From Rickettsiales bacterium (GTDB lineage Bacteria; Pseudomonadota; Alphaproteobacteria; Rickettsiales; UBA1997), in the NCBI GenBank assembly GCA_031283795.1, contig JAITBB010000041.1, positions 1 to 14,224 on the forward strand: 14,224 bases of DNA. The letters run 5' to 3'. The position numbers were made by a program, and so were the translations under genes. This document shows, piece after piece, positions 1 to 6,759 of the stretch. The notes under the pieces are model-generated. The model ran no database searches and was not told where the DNA came from. It saw only the letters and a program-made list of their open reading frames with translations. Position 1 is the stretch's first letter, and every line of letters starts with the position of its first letter.

Positions 1-2
1 AA

Positions 3-269
3 CTCGCCAGGATAGCCGCAAAGGCCCTGGTGAAGGTAGAGGTCATTGGTGGAGGAGATTTGATCCTCATGGCCATGAGTGGGCTTATGTTGACCATGGA
101 ATATGTCTCGATATTCTTCATTCTCGTGGGTGTATTTGGAACAATACTAGGAGTTACTCTAAAGGTAAGAAAAAAACACAGTGGTCCCTTCCCATTTACC
201 CCGATTATACTACCGGTACTATATTTCCTGCTTTTACATCACTATACATTGGGACACTATGGTAGATAA
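3..269 (+). CDS. Prepilin peptidase (A24-type aspartyl protease), C-terminal part, 5' end outside window
   Basis: The frame is open from the left edge and stops with TAA at 267-269, leaving 88 residues of a larger protein. Near the start is the motif GGGDLIL, matching the second catalytic GxGD aspartate of type IV prepilin peptidases (family form roughly GGGDVKLL). Two hydrophobic segments follow, with a short basic stretch (VRKKH) and then SGPFPFTPIILP, which resembles the conserved late motif of the family (roughly PFGPFL). Such enzymes are inner-membrane proteases that cut, and often methylate, prepilins or pseudopilins used in type IV pili, type II secretion or DNA uptake. The first catalytic aspartate and any N-methylase domain would lie outside the window. 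An internal GTG at 30 is not a plausible start because the frame is open upstream and the motif sits close behind it. The 3' end overlaps the convergent Mur ligase gene by 65 bp. Another membrane GxGD protein cannot be fully excluded. Confidence 0.7.
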   Translation, partial: LARIAAKALVKVEVIGGGDLILMAMSGLMLTMEYVSIFFILVGVFGTILGVTLKVRKKHSGPFPFTPIILPVLYFLLLHHYTLGHYGR

Positions 270-1707
270 TGCTCTTCCTTTCGGAATTCTCAGGAAAAAC
301 GGTGCTTACCAGGGCACACATTATTTTTCTGGTCAGTCTATAGGAGATTCCAGCTCCCATAACCACTATATGTAACCTGTTGCGACCATAGTGGTTTCCG
401 GCTATAGAAATAACCCTGTCCACCACCAGATCAAAATCCGGCTCATAGACTACTCCCGTACCTTTTAGATATGGGCCCATGTCGGGCTCGTCGAGATGCT
501 TCTCTCGGGATTTAAAAAACTTTGTTATAATTGGGTAGTCAGCTATGCTCATGGCCTCTATATAGGCCGTACTATTTCCTGTAAATCTTGAGATGAGGTG
601 AGGCTCCAGTACTGCCACAATCCTATCTCCGGTGTCTATGTTCTGTCTAAGGCTTTTTAGATTATTCAGCACCTGTGTATGGTGATGGGCATAGTCATCG
701 TAGACCACAAAATCCTTGGTGGAATAAACGGTCTCCATTCTTCTCTTGGCAATCTCACAGTTTTTACAGGACTTTGATATGAGATCATTGCCAAAACCCA
801 GTTCCTTAAGAAGTACCACGGCCATAGCAGTGTTCCGCACATTAAACACTCCCCTTAGGCTGTCTATATAGTTGAAGAGCGTATTATCTAGTATGAAGAA
901 TTCATCCTTGATCTCGACGCGATAGTTCTGTACACGATCGTCTTTGTAGTTTTCGCCTATGGAATAGGATAGAAGTTTCACTTTTTTTCTCTCCAGGAGG
1001 CTCATACAGTCGTTCACTATGCCGATCACATTCTGGTCATCGGCATTGAAAATTATCGTCCCACCTCTCTTTATATTTCCTATAAAATTTCGGAAATTGT
1101 CCCTATACTCGTCCAGGTTGTTGAAAAACTCGGGGTGCTCCATCTCTAAATTATTTATGAGGATGTATTTTGGATGGTAGTAGGTGAAATTATATCCATA
1201 CTCATCGGCTTCGCAGACAAAATATTTCCCTCTGCCATTTCTATAGTTCCTATTCCAACGCTTGTTTATTCCCCCTATTATAGCGCTTGGATCAGCGCCA
1301 CAGCTCTCCAGAAGATTGGCTACGACAGTTGTGGTGGTGGTTTTTCCGTGTGTACCGCATACTCCAATCATTTGCCTGCCCTTGGCCAGGTACGTATCCA
1401 GGAACTGCTGCCATCTGATAACCTCTACACCATACTTCTCGGCCTCGTTGACCTCCTCTATATTTTTATGATTATCTCTGAAAAAAATCGCCGGTGACAC
1501 TACAAGTTTGTCAACCCCCTCTAAGTGTTCCTTTGACTGACCAACCCTAACGGTTATGCCCAGGTCAAGCAGTTGTTTTGAATAGTCGCTACTCTCCACC
1601 AGATCACAGCCATCCACATCAAATCCTCTCTCCTTCGCCAGGCAGGCAGCCCCAACTATGCCGCTGCCGTTTATGCCCAAAAAATGAAGCTTCCCTTTAG
1701 CCGTCAT
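205..1707 (-). CDS. murC: Mur ligase, UDP-N-acetylmuramate--L-alanine ligase-like (MurC/Mpl type)
   Basis: This 500-residue cytoplasmic ATP-dependent ligase probably joins L-alanine (MurC), or a recycled peptide (Mpl), to UDP-MurNAc in peptidoglycan synthesis. In order: an N-terminal nucleotide-binding fold with HFLGINGSGIVG (residues 8-19), the ATP P-loop GTHGKTTTT (118-126), EADEYGYNF (166-174), NNLEMEHPEF (185-194), the C-terminal-domain motif YDDYAHHHTQV (336-346) and a terminal MGAG (450-453). The P-loop and DDYAHH motifs fit both enzymes. EADEY and NNLExxH recall Mpl, while the overall layout and the late GAG recall MurC, so substrate assignment is open. Length is slightly above the MurC norm because of about 35 residues beyond the last conserved motif. 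The ATG start has no strong Shine-Dalgarno but lies about 32 nt below a good promoter. Other mur/fts genes, which usually flank murC, are absent here. Confidence 0.8.
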   Translation of the reverse strand: MTAKGKLHFLGINGSGIVGAACLAKERGFDVDGCDLVESSDYSKQLLDLGITVRVGQSKEHLEGVDKLVVSPAIFFRDNHKNIEEVNEAEKYGVEVIRWQQFLDTYLAKGRQMIGVCGTHGKTTTTTVVANLLESCGADPSAIIGGINKRWNRNYRNGRGKYFVCEADEYGYNFTYYHPKYILINNLEMEHPEFFNNLDEYRDNFRNFIGNIKRGGTIIFNADDQNVIGIVNDCMSLLERKKVKLLSYSIGENYKDDRVQNYRVEIKDEFFILDNTLFNYIDSLRGVFNVRNTAMAVVLLKELGFGNDLISKSCKNCEIAKRRMETVYSTKDFVVYDDYAHHHTQVLNNLKSLRQNIDTGDRIVAVLEPHLISRFTGNSTAYIEAMSIADYPIITKFFKSREKHLDEPDMGPYLKGTGVVYEPDFDLVVDRVISIAGNHYGRNRLHIVVMGAGISYRLTRKIMCALVSTVFPENSERKSIIYHSVPMYSDVKAGNIVPVV

Positions 1708-1949
1708 AACGATAAGACAACAAATATACGCTATACTGGTAGTAACTTATAGATTAAACTTTAAATTAATCAATAGGCACACAGAAAAATATTTGGCGAG
1801 CTTCAATATCACCAGAACGTACCTGGTGCTGTCTAAACAAATTGTGCAGTTTCTGACCGGATCAGATAAAATTAATATTTATTATTATACGTACCTAGAG
1901 ACATCGGTATTAAAAATCATAATAATGTGAGTCTGGGACAATGGTGGGC
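1708..1949. other. AT-rich intergenic region between the Mur ligase and lolC genes
   Basis: This 242-bp gap is the longest in the window. It holds the Mur ligase promoter at its left side and a perfect 6-bp inverted repeat, CACCAG-N7-CTGGTG (1810-1828). The octamer ACGTACCT occurs twice in direct orientation (1817-1824 and 1889-1896). An AT-only inverted repeat, ATTATTAT/ATAATAAT, lies around 1881-1926. No tRNA cloverleaf, open frame of note or hairpin followed by a T-run was seen. How lolC transcription ends here is unclear. Confidence 0.4.
1746..1773 (-). promoter_or_regulatory. Putative sigma70-type promoter of the Mur ligase gene
   Basis: On the minus strand, -35 TTGATT (1773-1768), a 16-nt spacer and -10 TATAAG (1751-1746). 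Transcription would start near 1739, about 32 nt before the ATG at 1707. It has the same -35 sequence and spacer as the coaX, recN and rnd candidates. The call comes from inspection only. Confidence 0.45.
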
Positions 1950-3209
1950 TCACTCGTTTCTCAGTATGTCCGCCGGGCTCACTCTGCTTGCTCTGAGAGA
2001 CGGATATATGGCAGCAAGTATGGAAATGATCATCGAAACCCCGGAGATCCATAGAACGTCTGCGACATAGACCCTGGAGGGCAACTGAGAGAGATAATAG
2101 ACCACCGGATTAAATAGGTTGACTCTGAAGACGGACTCCAGAACTATCCTCAGATTTTCTATGTTGGAGGCAAAAATACAGCCCAGTAGAACACCAGAGG
2201 CTGTTCCCAGAAAACCTATGGTGCTCCCACATATAAAAAATATCCTCACTATGCTGCCACTGGTGGCTCCGATTGTTTTCAATAGAGCTATCTGCTTTTT
2301 CTTGTCCATGACCAGCATGACAAGTCCTGTTATTATGTTGAAGGCGGCTACAATTATTATCAGCGCCAGAATCAAAAACATAACATTTCTCTCAGTATTT
2401 AGGGCCGTTATGAGTCCCGCATTTGCATTTTTCCAGTCTACTAGGGTAAAGTCATAGCCCAGAGCTCGCAGTTTATTTCCAATTTCCCTCATCTTTTCCG
2501 CGGTGGAGTCAGCATTTCGAAGAAATATTTCAATGCCGCTGGCAGAGTCTATGAGACCAAACTGCTTTTGCCCCATCTGGAATGGTATGAAAACCACAGA
2601 TGTGTCATATTCGTACATGCCACTTTCGAACTTATCGAATATTTTGTAGGTTTTTACCCGGGGAATTACTCCAAATACCGTTACACCGGAACCCGGAGAT
2701 ATTATTCTGAGAGAGTCACCTCTGTCCAGAGCGAGGCTATCGGCCAGACGATTTCCAACCACCGCTGTCCATTTTCCATCGAAGTCGCCGATTTTCTCTC
2801 CATTCTTCATACTTCTGTAAAAAATACCCTTTCGTTTCAAATCCTCGGGGCGTATGGCCTTCACTAGCCCTCCAATGGCTATAGAACCATTGCTAAGCAT
2901 CACGGGGCTCTCAATCAGCGGGTTTATATACTCTATGTCCGCATCGCCCCTCAGAGAATTTATAATATCTTCGTATTTTTTTGCGCTTTCTCCTCGAGGA
3001 AAAATGCTTATATGGGCGTTTATGCCAATGATCTTGCCGACAAGTTCCTCTCTAAAACCATTCATGACGGACATGACGACTATCAGGGTTCCGACACCCA
3101 GTGCTATACCTAGAAACGAAAAATAGGTGGTCAGGGAAATGAATTTATCCTTTCTCCTATCCTTCAGATACCTAAGGGCTATAAAAAATTCATATTTCAG
3201 AAGAGACAT
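1950..3209 (-). CDS. lolC: Lipoprotein-releasing ABC transporter permease (LolC/LolE family)
   Basis: An inner-membrane subunit of the Lol system, which extracts lipoproteins from the inner membrane and hands them to the periplasmic carrier LolA. It has 419 residues, the usual family length. The N-terminus (FFIALRYLKDRRKDKFIS) and first transmembrane helix (about 25-48, followed by VMNGFREEL) are typical of LolC/E. A large periplasmic domain covers about 50-275. Three more helices lie near 276-300, 322-350 and 383-403, with the cytoplasmic coupling stretch KKKQIALLKTIGA (303-315) between the second and third. The end, YPSLRASRVSPADILR, is also characteristic. The ATG follows the TAG stop of coaX directly (TAGATG), so translation is probably coupled and the two genes form one transcript. 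The ATPase gene lolD is not adjacent. LolC and LolE cannot be told apart here; many alphaproteobacteria carry a single permease of this type. Confidence 0.9.
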   Translation of the reverse strand: MSLLKYEFFIALRYLKDRRKDKFISLTTYFSFLGIALGVGTLIVVMSVMNGFREELVGKIIGINAHISIFPRGESAKKYEDIINSLRGDADIEYINPLIESPVMLSNGSIAIGGLVKAIRPEDLKRKGIFYRSMKNGEKIGDFDGKWTAVVGNRLADSLALDRGDSLRIISPGSGVTVFGVIPRVKTYKIFDKFESGMYEYDTSVVFIPFQMGQKQFGLIDSASGIEIFLRNADSTAEKMREIGNKLRALGYDFTLVDWKNANAGLITALNTERNVMFLILALIIIVAAFNIITGLVMLVMDKKKQIALLKTIGATSGSIVRIFFICGSTIGFLGTASGVLLGCIFASNIENLRIVLESVFRVNLFNPVVYYLSQLPSRVYVADVLWISGVSMIISILAAIYPSLRASRVSPADILRNE

Positions 3210-3968
3210 CTAGATAACTCTATTCATCTCATAGATAAGCCTTAGGCCATAGAATGTCAAATTTTTATCCATCTCCACAGAGAAACTGAGTTTCCCGGAG
3301 AAAAGACCCGAGTGGCCTCCGGTCATGAGGATTCTCATTCTATGGCCAACCTCTTTCTCTATTCTGGAGACTATCTCTTCCAGTAGTCCAATGTAGCCAT
3401 AGTACAGTCCAGCCTGCATCGCCTCGACGGTATCACAGGAAAAAGCTCTCTTGGGCACACCGAGGTTGAAACTAGGCAGCAGATCACAGTCAGTTACAAG
3501 AGCCCGGCCCATAGATCCGAAACCCGTCACAATGGAACCTCCCAGAAACTCGCCTTCTTTGGCAATGACAGCAAATGTTGTGGCCGTTCCCAGATCGATT
3601 ACTATCAGATATTCCCCGTAAATATCTATCCCCGCCGCCACATTGGCCATCAGATCTGCTCCCATGTCTCCGGGGGCTTTAAAATTTAGATTTTTCCCCT
3701 CTTTTCGAATATTGAAGAATTTCAGACCCCTTTCTCGACAATATTCCTCCTCAAGGGTCTCCATAGACCTGACAACGGATGAGATCAACAGGATTTCAAA
3801 GTCCTTCGGCGAACGGCCCAGGGACTCAAGAAATTTCCCAATGGCAGCGCTAAATTTGGGCAAACTTCCAACCTCCGAGTTTCTGAAAACTTCTACTCGC
3901 TCTATTCGTCTATCGTCGAAAATAACTACATTTGTGGTACTATTGCCGGTCTCGAATGCTAAAATCAC
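3210..3968 (-). CDS. coaX: Type III pantothenate kinase
   Basis: A cytoplasmic kinase of the ASKHA fold that phosphorylates pantothenate in the first step of coenzyme A synthesis. Its 252 residues match the family. Motifs in order are AFETGNST (4-11; the phosphate-binding loop is normally DxGNT), GADLMAN (103-109, with the catalytic-position Asp105), VIDLGTATTF (123-132), GGSIVTG (143-149; usually GGxIxPG) and MTGG (215-218). Two deviations stand out. Glu6 replaces the near-invariant first Asp, and Thr148 replaces the Pro. The rest of the nucleotide and pantothenate sites look intact, so the enzyme may still work. The start is GTG (3966-3968), supported by a TAGGG Shine-Dalgarno seven bases upstream on the minus strand and by the motif lying at the expected residue 4. 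It diverges from recN and abuts lolC, which is probably co-transcribed. Confidence 0.88.
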   Translation of the reverse strand: MILAFETGNSTTNVVIFDDRRIERVEVFRNSEVGSLPKFSAAIGKFLESLGRSPKDFEILLISSVVRSMETLEEEYCRERGLKFFNIRKEGKNLNFKAPGDMGADLMANVAAGIDIYGEYLIVIDLGTATTFAVIAKEGEFLGGSIVTGFGSMGRALVTDCDLLPSFNLGVPKRAFSCDTVEAMQAGLYYGYIGLLEEIVSRIEKEVGHRMRILMTGGHSGLFSGKLSFSVEMDKNLTFYGLRLIYEMNRVI

Positions 3969-3995
3969 CTAAAAACCCTATCCATGGAGACAGAT

Positions 3996-4023
3996 AGACT
4001 AGTTTTATCCAGTTAATAATCAA
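3996..4023 (-). promoter_or_regulatory. Putative promoter of coaX-lolC
   Basis: On the minus strand, -35 TTGATT (4023-4018), a 16-nt spacer and -10 TAGTCT (4001-3996). The predicted transcript would begin near 3989, leaving a leader of about 20 nt that includes the TAGGG ribosome site for the GTG start. The -10 is a poor match to TATAAT, but the geometry equals that of the divergent recN promoter. Confidence 0.35.
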
Positions 4024-4069
4024 CCTCGATCAGGAGAAAATAGGGCCGCCCTGTGTGCCACTTTCCCTG

Positions 4070-4097
4070 TTGATTTATCCACCATAGATCTTAGACT
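4070..4097 (+). promoter_or_regulatory. Putative promoter of recN
   Basis: -35 TTGATT (4070-4075), a 16-nt spacer and -10 TAGACT (4092-4097), with predicted initiation near 4104. A DnaA-box-like TTATCCACC (4075-4083) lies inside the spacer. No LexA-type operator of a form I recognise overlaps it, so SOS control is not evident. Confidence 0.38.
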
Positions 4098-4113
4098 AGC
4101 CATGGTATGTGTC

Positions 4114-4119
4114 AGGGGG
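4114..4119 (+). promoter_or_regulatory. Strong ribosome binding site deciding the recN start
   Basis: AGGGGG lies seven bases before the TTG at 4127 and is the clearest Shine-Dalgarno in the window. It would fall inside the coding sequence if translation began at the upstream GTG (4109), so it argues for the TTG start. Confidence 0.6.
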
Positions 4120-4126
4120 TAAAAAT

Positions 4127-5812
4127 TTGCTTAGAAGTTTATCGATAAGAAACATAGTTCTGATAGAGGAGGCCGATGTGGATTTTGATGATGGCCTCTG
4201 TGTTCTAACCGGAGAAACCGGCTCCGGAAAATCTGTATTTCTAGATGCGCTGCTGCTGGCCACAGGGGTCAGATCCAGCAGTAGATTACTTCGAGATGGG
4301 AGCAGAAGCGGAACTGTTACAGCGGTCTTTGACATTCAGAACAATGCAAGGTGCAGAGAGCTGCTTAGTGAGCTTGGCATAGAGTTTGGTAGAGAAATAA
4401 TTCTAAGAAGAGTTCTAACGGATGATGGGAAGAGCAGGGCCTTTGTCAATGATGTGATGGTTGGACAGAATTTTCTTAGCATGCTTGGCAACGAATTGGT
4501 CGAGGTGCATGGCCAGCATGACCAGAGAGGATTGCTTAACCCATCATTTCATAGAGGGATACTAGACCAGTACGCAAACCTGGAGGATCAGAGACAGACC
4601 GTTTCGGAGCTGTATTCTAGAATGAAATCCACGGAGCAGCAGCTCCAAGAGTTGACTAGGCGGAGAGAGAATATGGACAGAGAAATAGAATATCTCGAAT
4701 ATATTCTGAACGAAGTTAGCGTCATGGACATCAAAATCGGAGAGGAGGAGGAACTTAGCTCTAGAAGGGCGATTTTGGCAAACAGGGGAAAAATTGTTGG
4801 TGTTCTGAACAGTGTGAGGGAAATGGTGGAGAAAAATAATTCTGTCTCGAAGTCTATCATTAGCGCGCAGAATTGCCTCTCGCGCAGTAGGTCGCTGGGA
4901 GAAAATTTCCAGACCGAAGGTCAAAATATATTCGATCTGGTGGTAGAGGATTTCGAAAAGAGTCTGATAGAGTTTAACGAAGCCATGCTGAAGATAGACT
5001 CGATTCAGGGAAAATTGGGTTTTGATGAGTCTGAACTGGACAGAGTCGAAGAGAGACTATTTGCCCTGAGAAATCTTGCTAGAAAGTATGCTGTGGATAG
5101 TAATGACTTTCCAAAATTTATAGAGGAAACCGAAGCAAAACTGTGCGAAGCCAAAAATAACGTAGTTGCCATCGGTGATATGGAGAGTCAATTGAAAATT
5201 CTAAAATCGGAGTATCTGAAGGAATCCCAAAAACTAAGGGATGGACGTAGACTGGCGGCTGGGCGGCTAACCGGTGAACTGCTGGTCGAATTGGCTATGC
5301 TCAGAATGGATGGTGCTAGATTTGATGTGGAACTCAGAGAGTTGGAGGAGAACCACTGGAGTGCCAATGGCATTGACGGTGTCAGGTTTATGGTGGCCGT
5401 TAACGCGGGAACATCTCTGGACGACCTGTCAAAGGTTGCCTCGGGAGGTGAACTGTCCAGGTTTATGCTAGCTCTAAAGGTGGTTCTACTGAGAATAAAG
5501 TCCGTTTCCACTATGATTTTTGACGAGATAGACTCTGGAATAAGTGGAGCCGTTGCCGACGTGGTTGGTGAGAGACTAGAGCGACTGGGGCAGAGCTTTC
5601 AGGTTTTTGTGGTTACCCATTTACCCCAGATAGCTTCAAAGGGCCATAGCCATTTTAGAATATCCAAGGAGGCGAGGAGTGGGAAAACCTACACCATGAT
5701 CGATCGACTGGACCAGGTTTCCAGAAGGAATGAGATAGCGAAGATGCTGAGCGCCAAGGACATTAGTGACGAAGCTCTCAGGGCGGCCGAGACGCTGTTG
5801 CGGGGTGAATGA
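4127..5812 (+). CDS. recN: DNA repair protein RecN
   Basis: An SMC-like ATPase that acts in recombinational repair of double-strand breaks by bringing DNA ends or sisters together. From the TTG at 4127 it has 561 residues, normal for RecN. Visible motifs are Walker A GETGSGKS (29-36), VEVHGQHDQ (near 125-133), the ABC signature ASGGELSRFMLALK (near 438), Walker B MIFDEIDSGISG (near 461) and VVTHLPQIAS (near 495). The middle, about 150-360, is rich in Glu, Arg and Leu heptads, as expected for the short coiled coil. TTG 4127 is preferred over the in-frame GTG at 4109 for three reasons. It gives the family N-terminus MLRSLSIRNIVLIE. An AGGGGG Shine-Dalgarno lies seven bases upstream. The GTG would sit only about five bases after the predicted transcription start. 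The gene stands alone downstream of its own promoter and diverges from coaX. Confidence 0.95.
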   Translation: MLRSLSIRNIVLIEEADVDFDDGLCVLTGETGSGKSVFLDALLLATGVRSSSRLLRDGSRSGTVTAVFDIQNNARCRELLSELGIEFGREIILRRVLTDDGKSRAFVNDVMVGQNFLSMLGNELVEVHGQHDQRGLLNPSFHRGILDQYANLEDQRQTVSELYSRMKSTEQQLQELTRRRENMDREIEYLEYILNEVSVMDIKIGEEEELSSRRAILANRGKIVGVLNSVREMVEKNNSVSKSIISAQNCLSRSRSLGENFQTEGQNIFDLVVEDFEKSLIEFNEAMLKIDSIQGKLGFDESELDRVEERLFALRNLARKYAVDSNDFPKFIEETEAKLCEAKNNVVAIGDMESQLKILKSEYLKESQKLRDGRRLAAGRLTGELLVELAMLRMDGARFDVELRELEENHWSANGIDGVRFMVAVNAGTSLDDLSKVASGGELSRFMLALKVVLLRIKSVSTMIFDEIDSGISGAVADVVGERLERLGQSFQVFVVTHLPQIASKGHSHFRISKEARSGKTYTMIDRLDQVSRRNEIAKMLSAKDISDEALRAAETLLRGE

Positions 5813-5876
5813 TCGGGCAGTTTCCCGGCTGTTTAATTTGGACTGGTCCTATAAAAATATTACATCCGGGTGTCTG

Positions 5877-5904
5877 TTGACTTATAACTAAAAATGTGTA
5901 CTCT
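5877..5904 (+). promoter_or_regulatory. Putative promoter of the 266-residue protein and radA
   Basis: -35 TTGACT (5877-5882), a 16-nt spacer and a weak -10 TACTCT (5899-5904). Predicted initiation near 5911 leaves about 25 nt before the ATG at 5936. It probably also drives radA, which follows 23 nt behind that gene. Confidence 0.33.
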
Positions 5905-5935
5905 ATTCTTCATAGGAACTATCGGGTAGAATGCG

Positions 5936-6736
5936 ATGGAAAAAAATGACGTGGGTGGTGGCGAAATAAGTGTTATCAAGGCCAAGGAGGATGGGGAGAA
6001 GAACCTTGTCGAAGGAAATAAGCTGGATCCCAAGAATGTGCCGCCCAGTCTCATGAGTGCGGCCTCAAAGGCTAACGGGGGAATTCCTCCTGATGAGAGG
6101 AACACCGTCTATGAAATTCCAGAGGAGGATGCCAAAAAATTAAAGAAGAGGGTGGGCGATATCCCTCTTGTCAATAGTAGGGTCACTCAGGGTGTGACTC
6201 CCCAGTACCTACTTATGCTGTTGAACAATGGAGCATTCCTGCTGGCTGCTGTAATTCCCGGTGGGGCGCTAGTGTTTGCAGCTGTGCTGTTTGCCAACAT
6301 AAAGATTCTTCCAAAGCTTTCAAGCAAGAGTGTCAAAGTGGATACAATAAATGGTCCTTCGACCAACGAGGAGGAGGATACAGAAACGAGTATAGGGAAT
6401 AAGGGTATCGGCGATAAACCCGCAAGCTTAGGCAGTAAAGAGGCGAGTGGTGGTTCGGCAATAGGTAGTAAAAAGATAGATGATAAATCGGCTAATCTTG
6501 GTGCCAAAGAAAGGGAAGCACCTGCCAGTATGGGCATGGCTAGTGCCCAGAATTCCGAACGCCTGGGCAGCAGAGGAGGTCGTCTAGGGGATAGGATTGT
6601 CTCTGCCAGTCACACAGCTGAAGCTGGGAACCGGGGGGAAAAGCATAGTAACAGCGGTAGAGAAGTACATTCTAAGAGCAGTTTTAGGGAGAGTGAGCTA
6701 AAGAAGGAAGAAAATAAGATTCTGGGTGGCTACTAG
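5936..6736 (+). CDS. Unrecognised single-membrane-segment protein with a 23-residue tandem repeat
   Basis: I do not recognise this 266-residue protein. The first 90 residues are hydrophilic, charged and rich in Gly, Lys and Glu. A hydrophobic stretch at about 91-124 (from YLLMLLNNGAFLLAA, with a Pro-Gly-Gly kink, to the start of NIKILPK) should span or hairpin into the membrane once. The remaining 140 residues are low-complexity Ser/Gly/Lys/Glu, probably disordered. Within them, residues 153-175 and 176-198 form two tandem copies of a 23-residue unit sharing 11 identical positions (pattern IGxKxIxDKxAxLGxKE). No signal peptide or cysteine is present. Codon use looks like that of its neighbours, and the long open frame between recN and radA in the same direction, with a promoter ahead and a tandem TAG-TGA end, makes it a credible gene. 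A lineage-specific membrane-anchored or secreted protein is possible, but no function can be assigned. Confidence 0.72.
   Translation: MEKNDVGGGEISVIKAKEDGEKNLVEGNKLDPKNVPPSLMSAASKANGGIPPDERNTVYEIPEEDAKKLKKRVGDIPLVNSRVTQGVTPQYLLMLLNNGAFLLAAVIPGGALVFAAVLFANIKILPKLSSKSVKVDTINGPSTNEEEDTETSIGNKGIGDKPASLGSKEASGGSAIGSKKIDDKSANLGAKEREAPASMGMASAQNSERLGSRGGRLGDRIVSASHTAEAGNRGEKHSNSGREVHSKSSFRESELKKEENKILGGY
6392..6529 (+). repeat. Two-copy tandem repeat of 69 bp within the unknown membrane protein
   Basis: The units are 6392-6460 and 6461-6529. They are in frame and diverged at the DNA level but clear in protein (11 of 23 residues identical), which points to an old duplication kept under coding constraint. 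Confidence 0.6.
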
Positions 6737-6759
6737 TGAGGATCTAGGATCATCGCTGG

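Noticed and set aside
1753..1770. CtrA-like TTAA-N-TTAA pattern upstream of the Mur ligase gene
   Set aside because: The spacing is eight rather than seven, and the region is simply AT-rich and explained by the promoter.
4096..4335. Minus-strand frame opposite the recN start, and similar long antisense frames over pyrG, radA, lolC and other genes
   Set aside because: They lie inside well-supported genes and their translations show no family motif; they reflect codon bias of the true gene.
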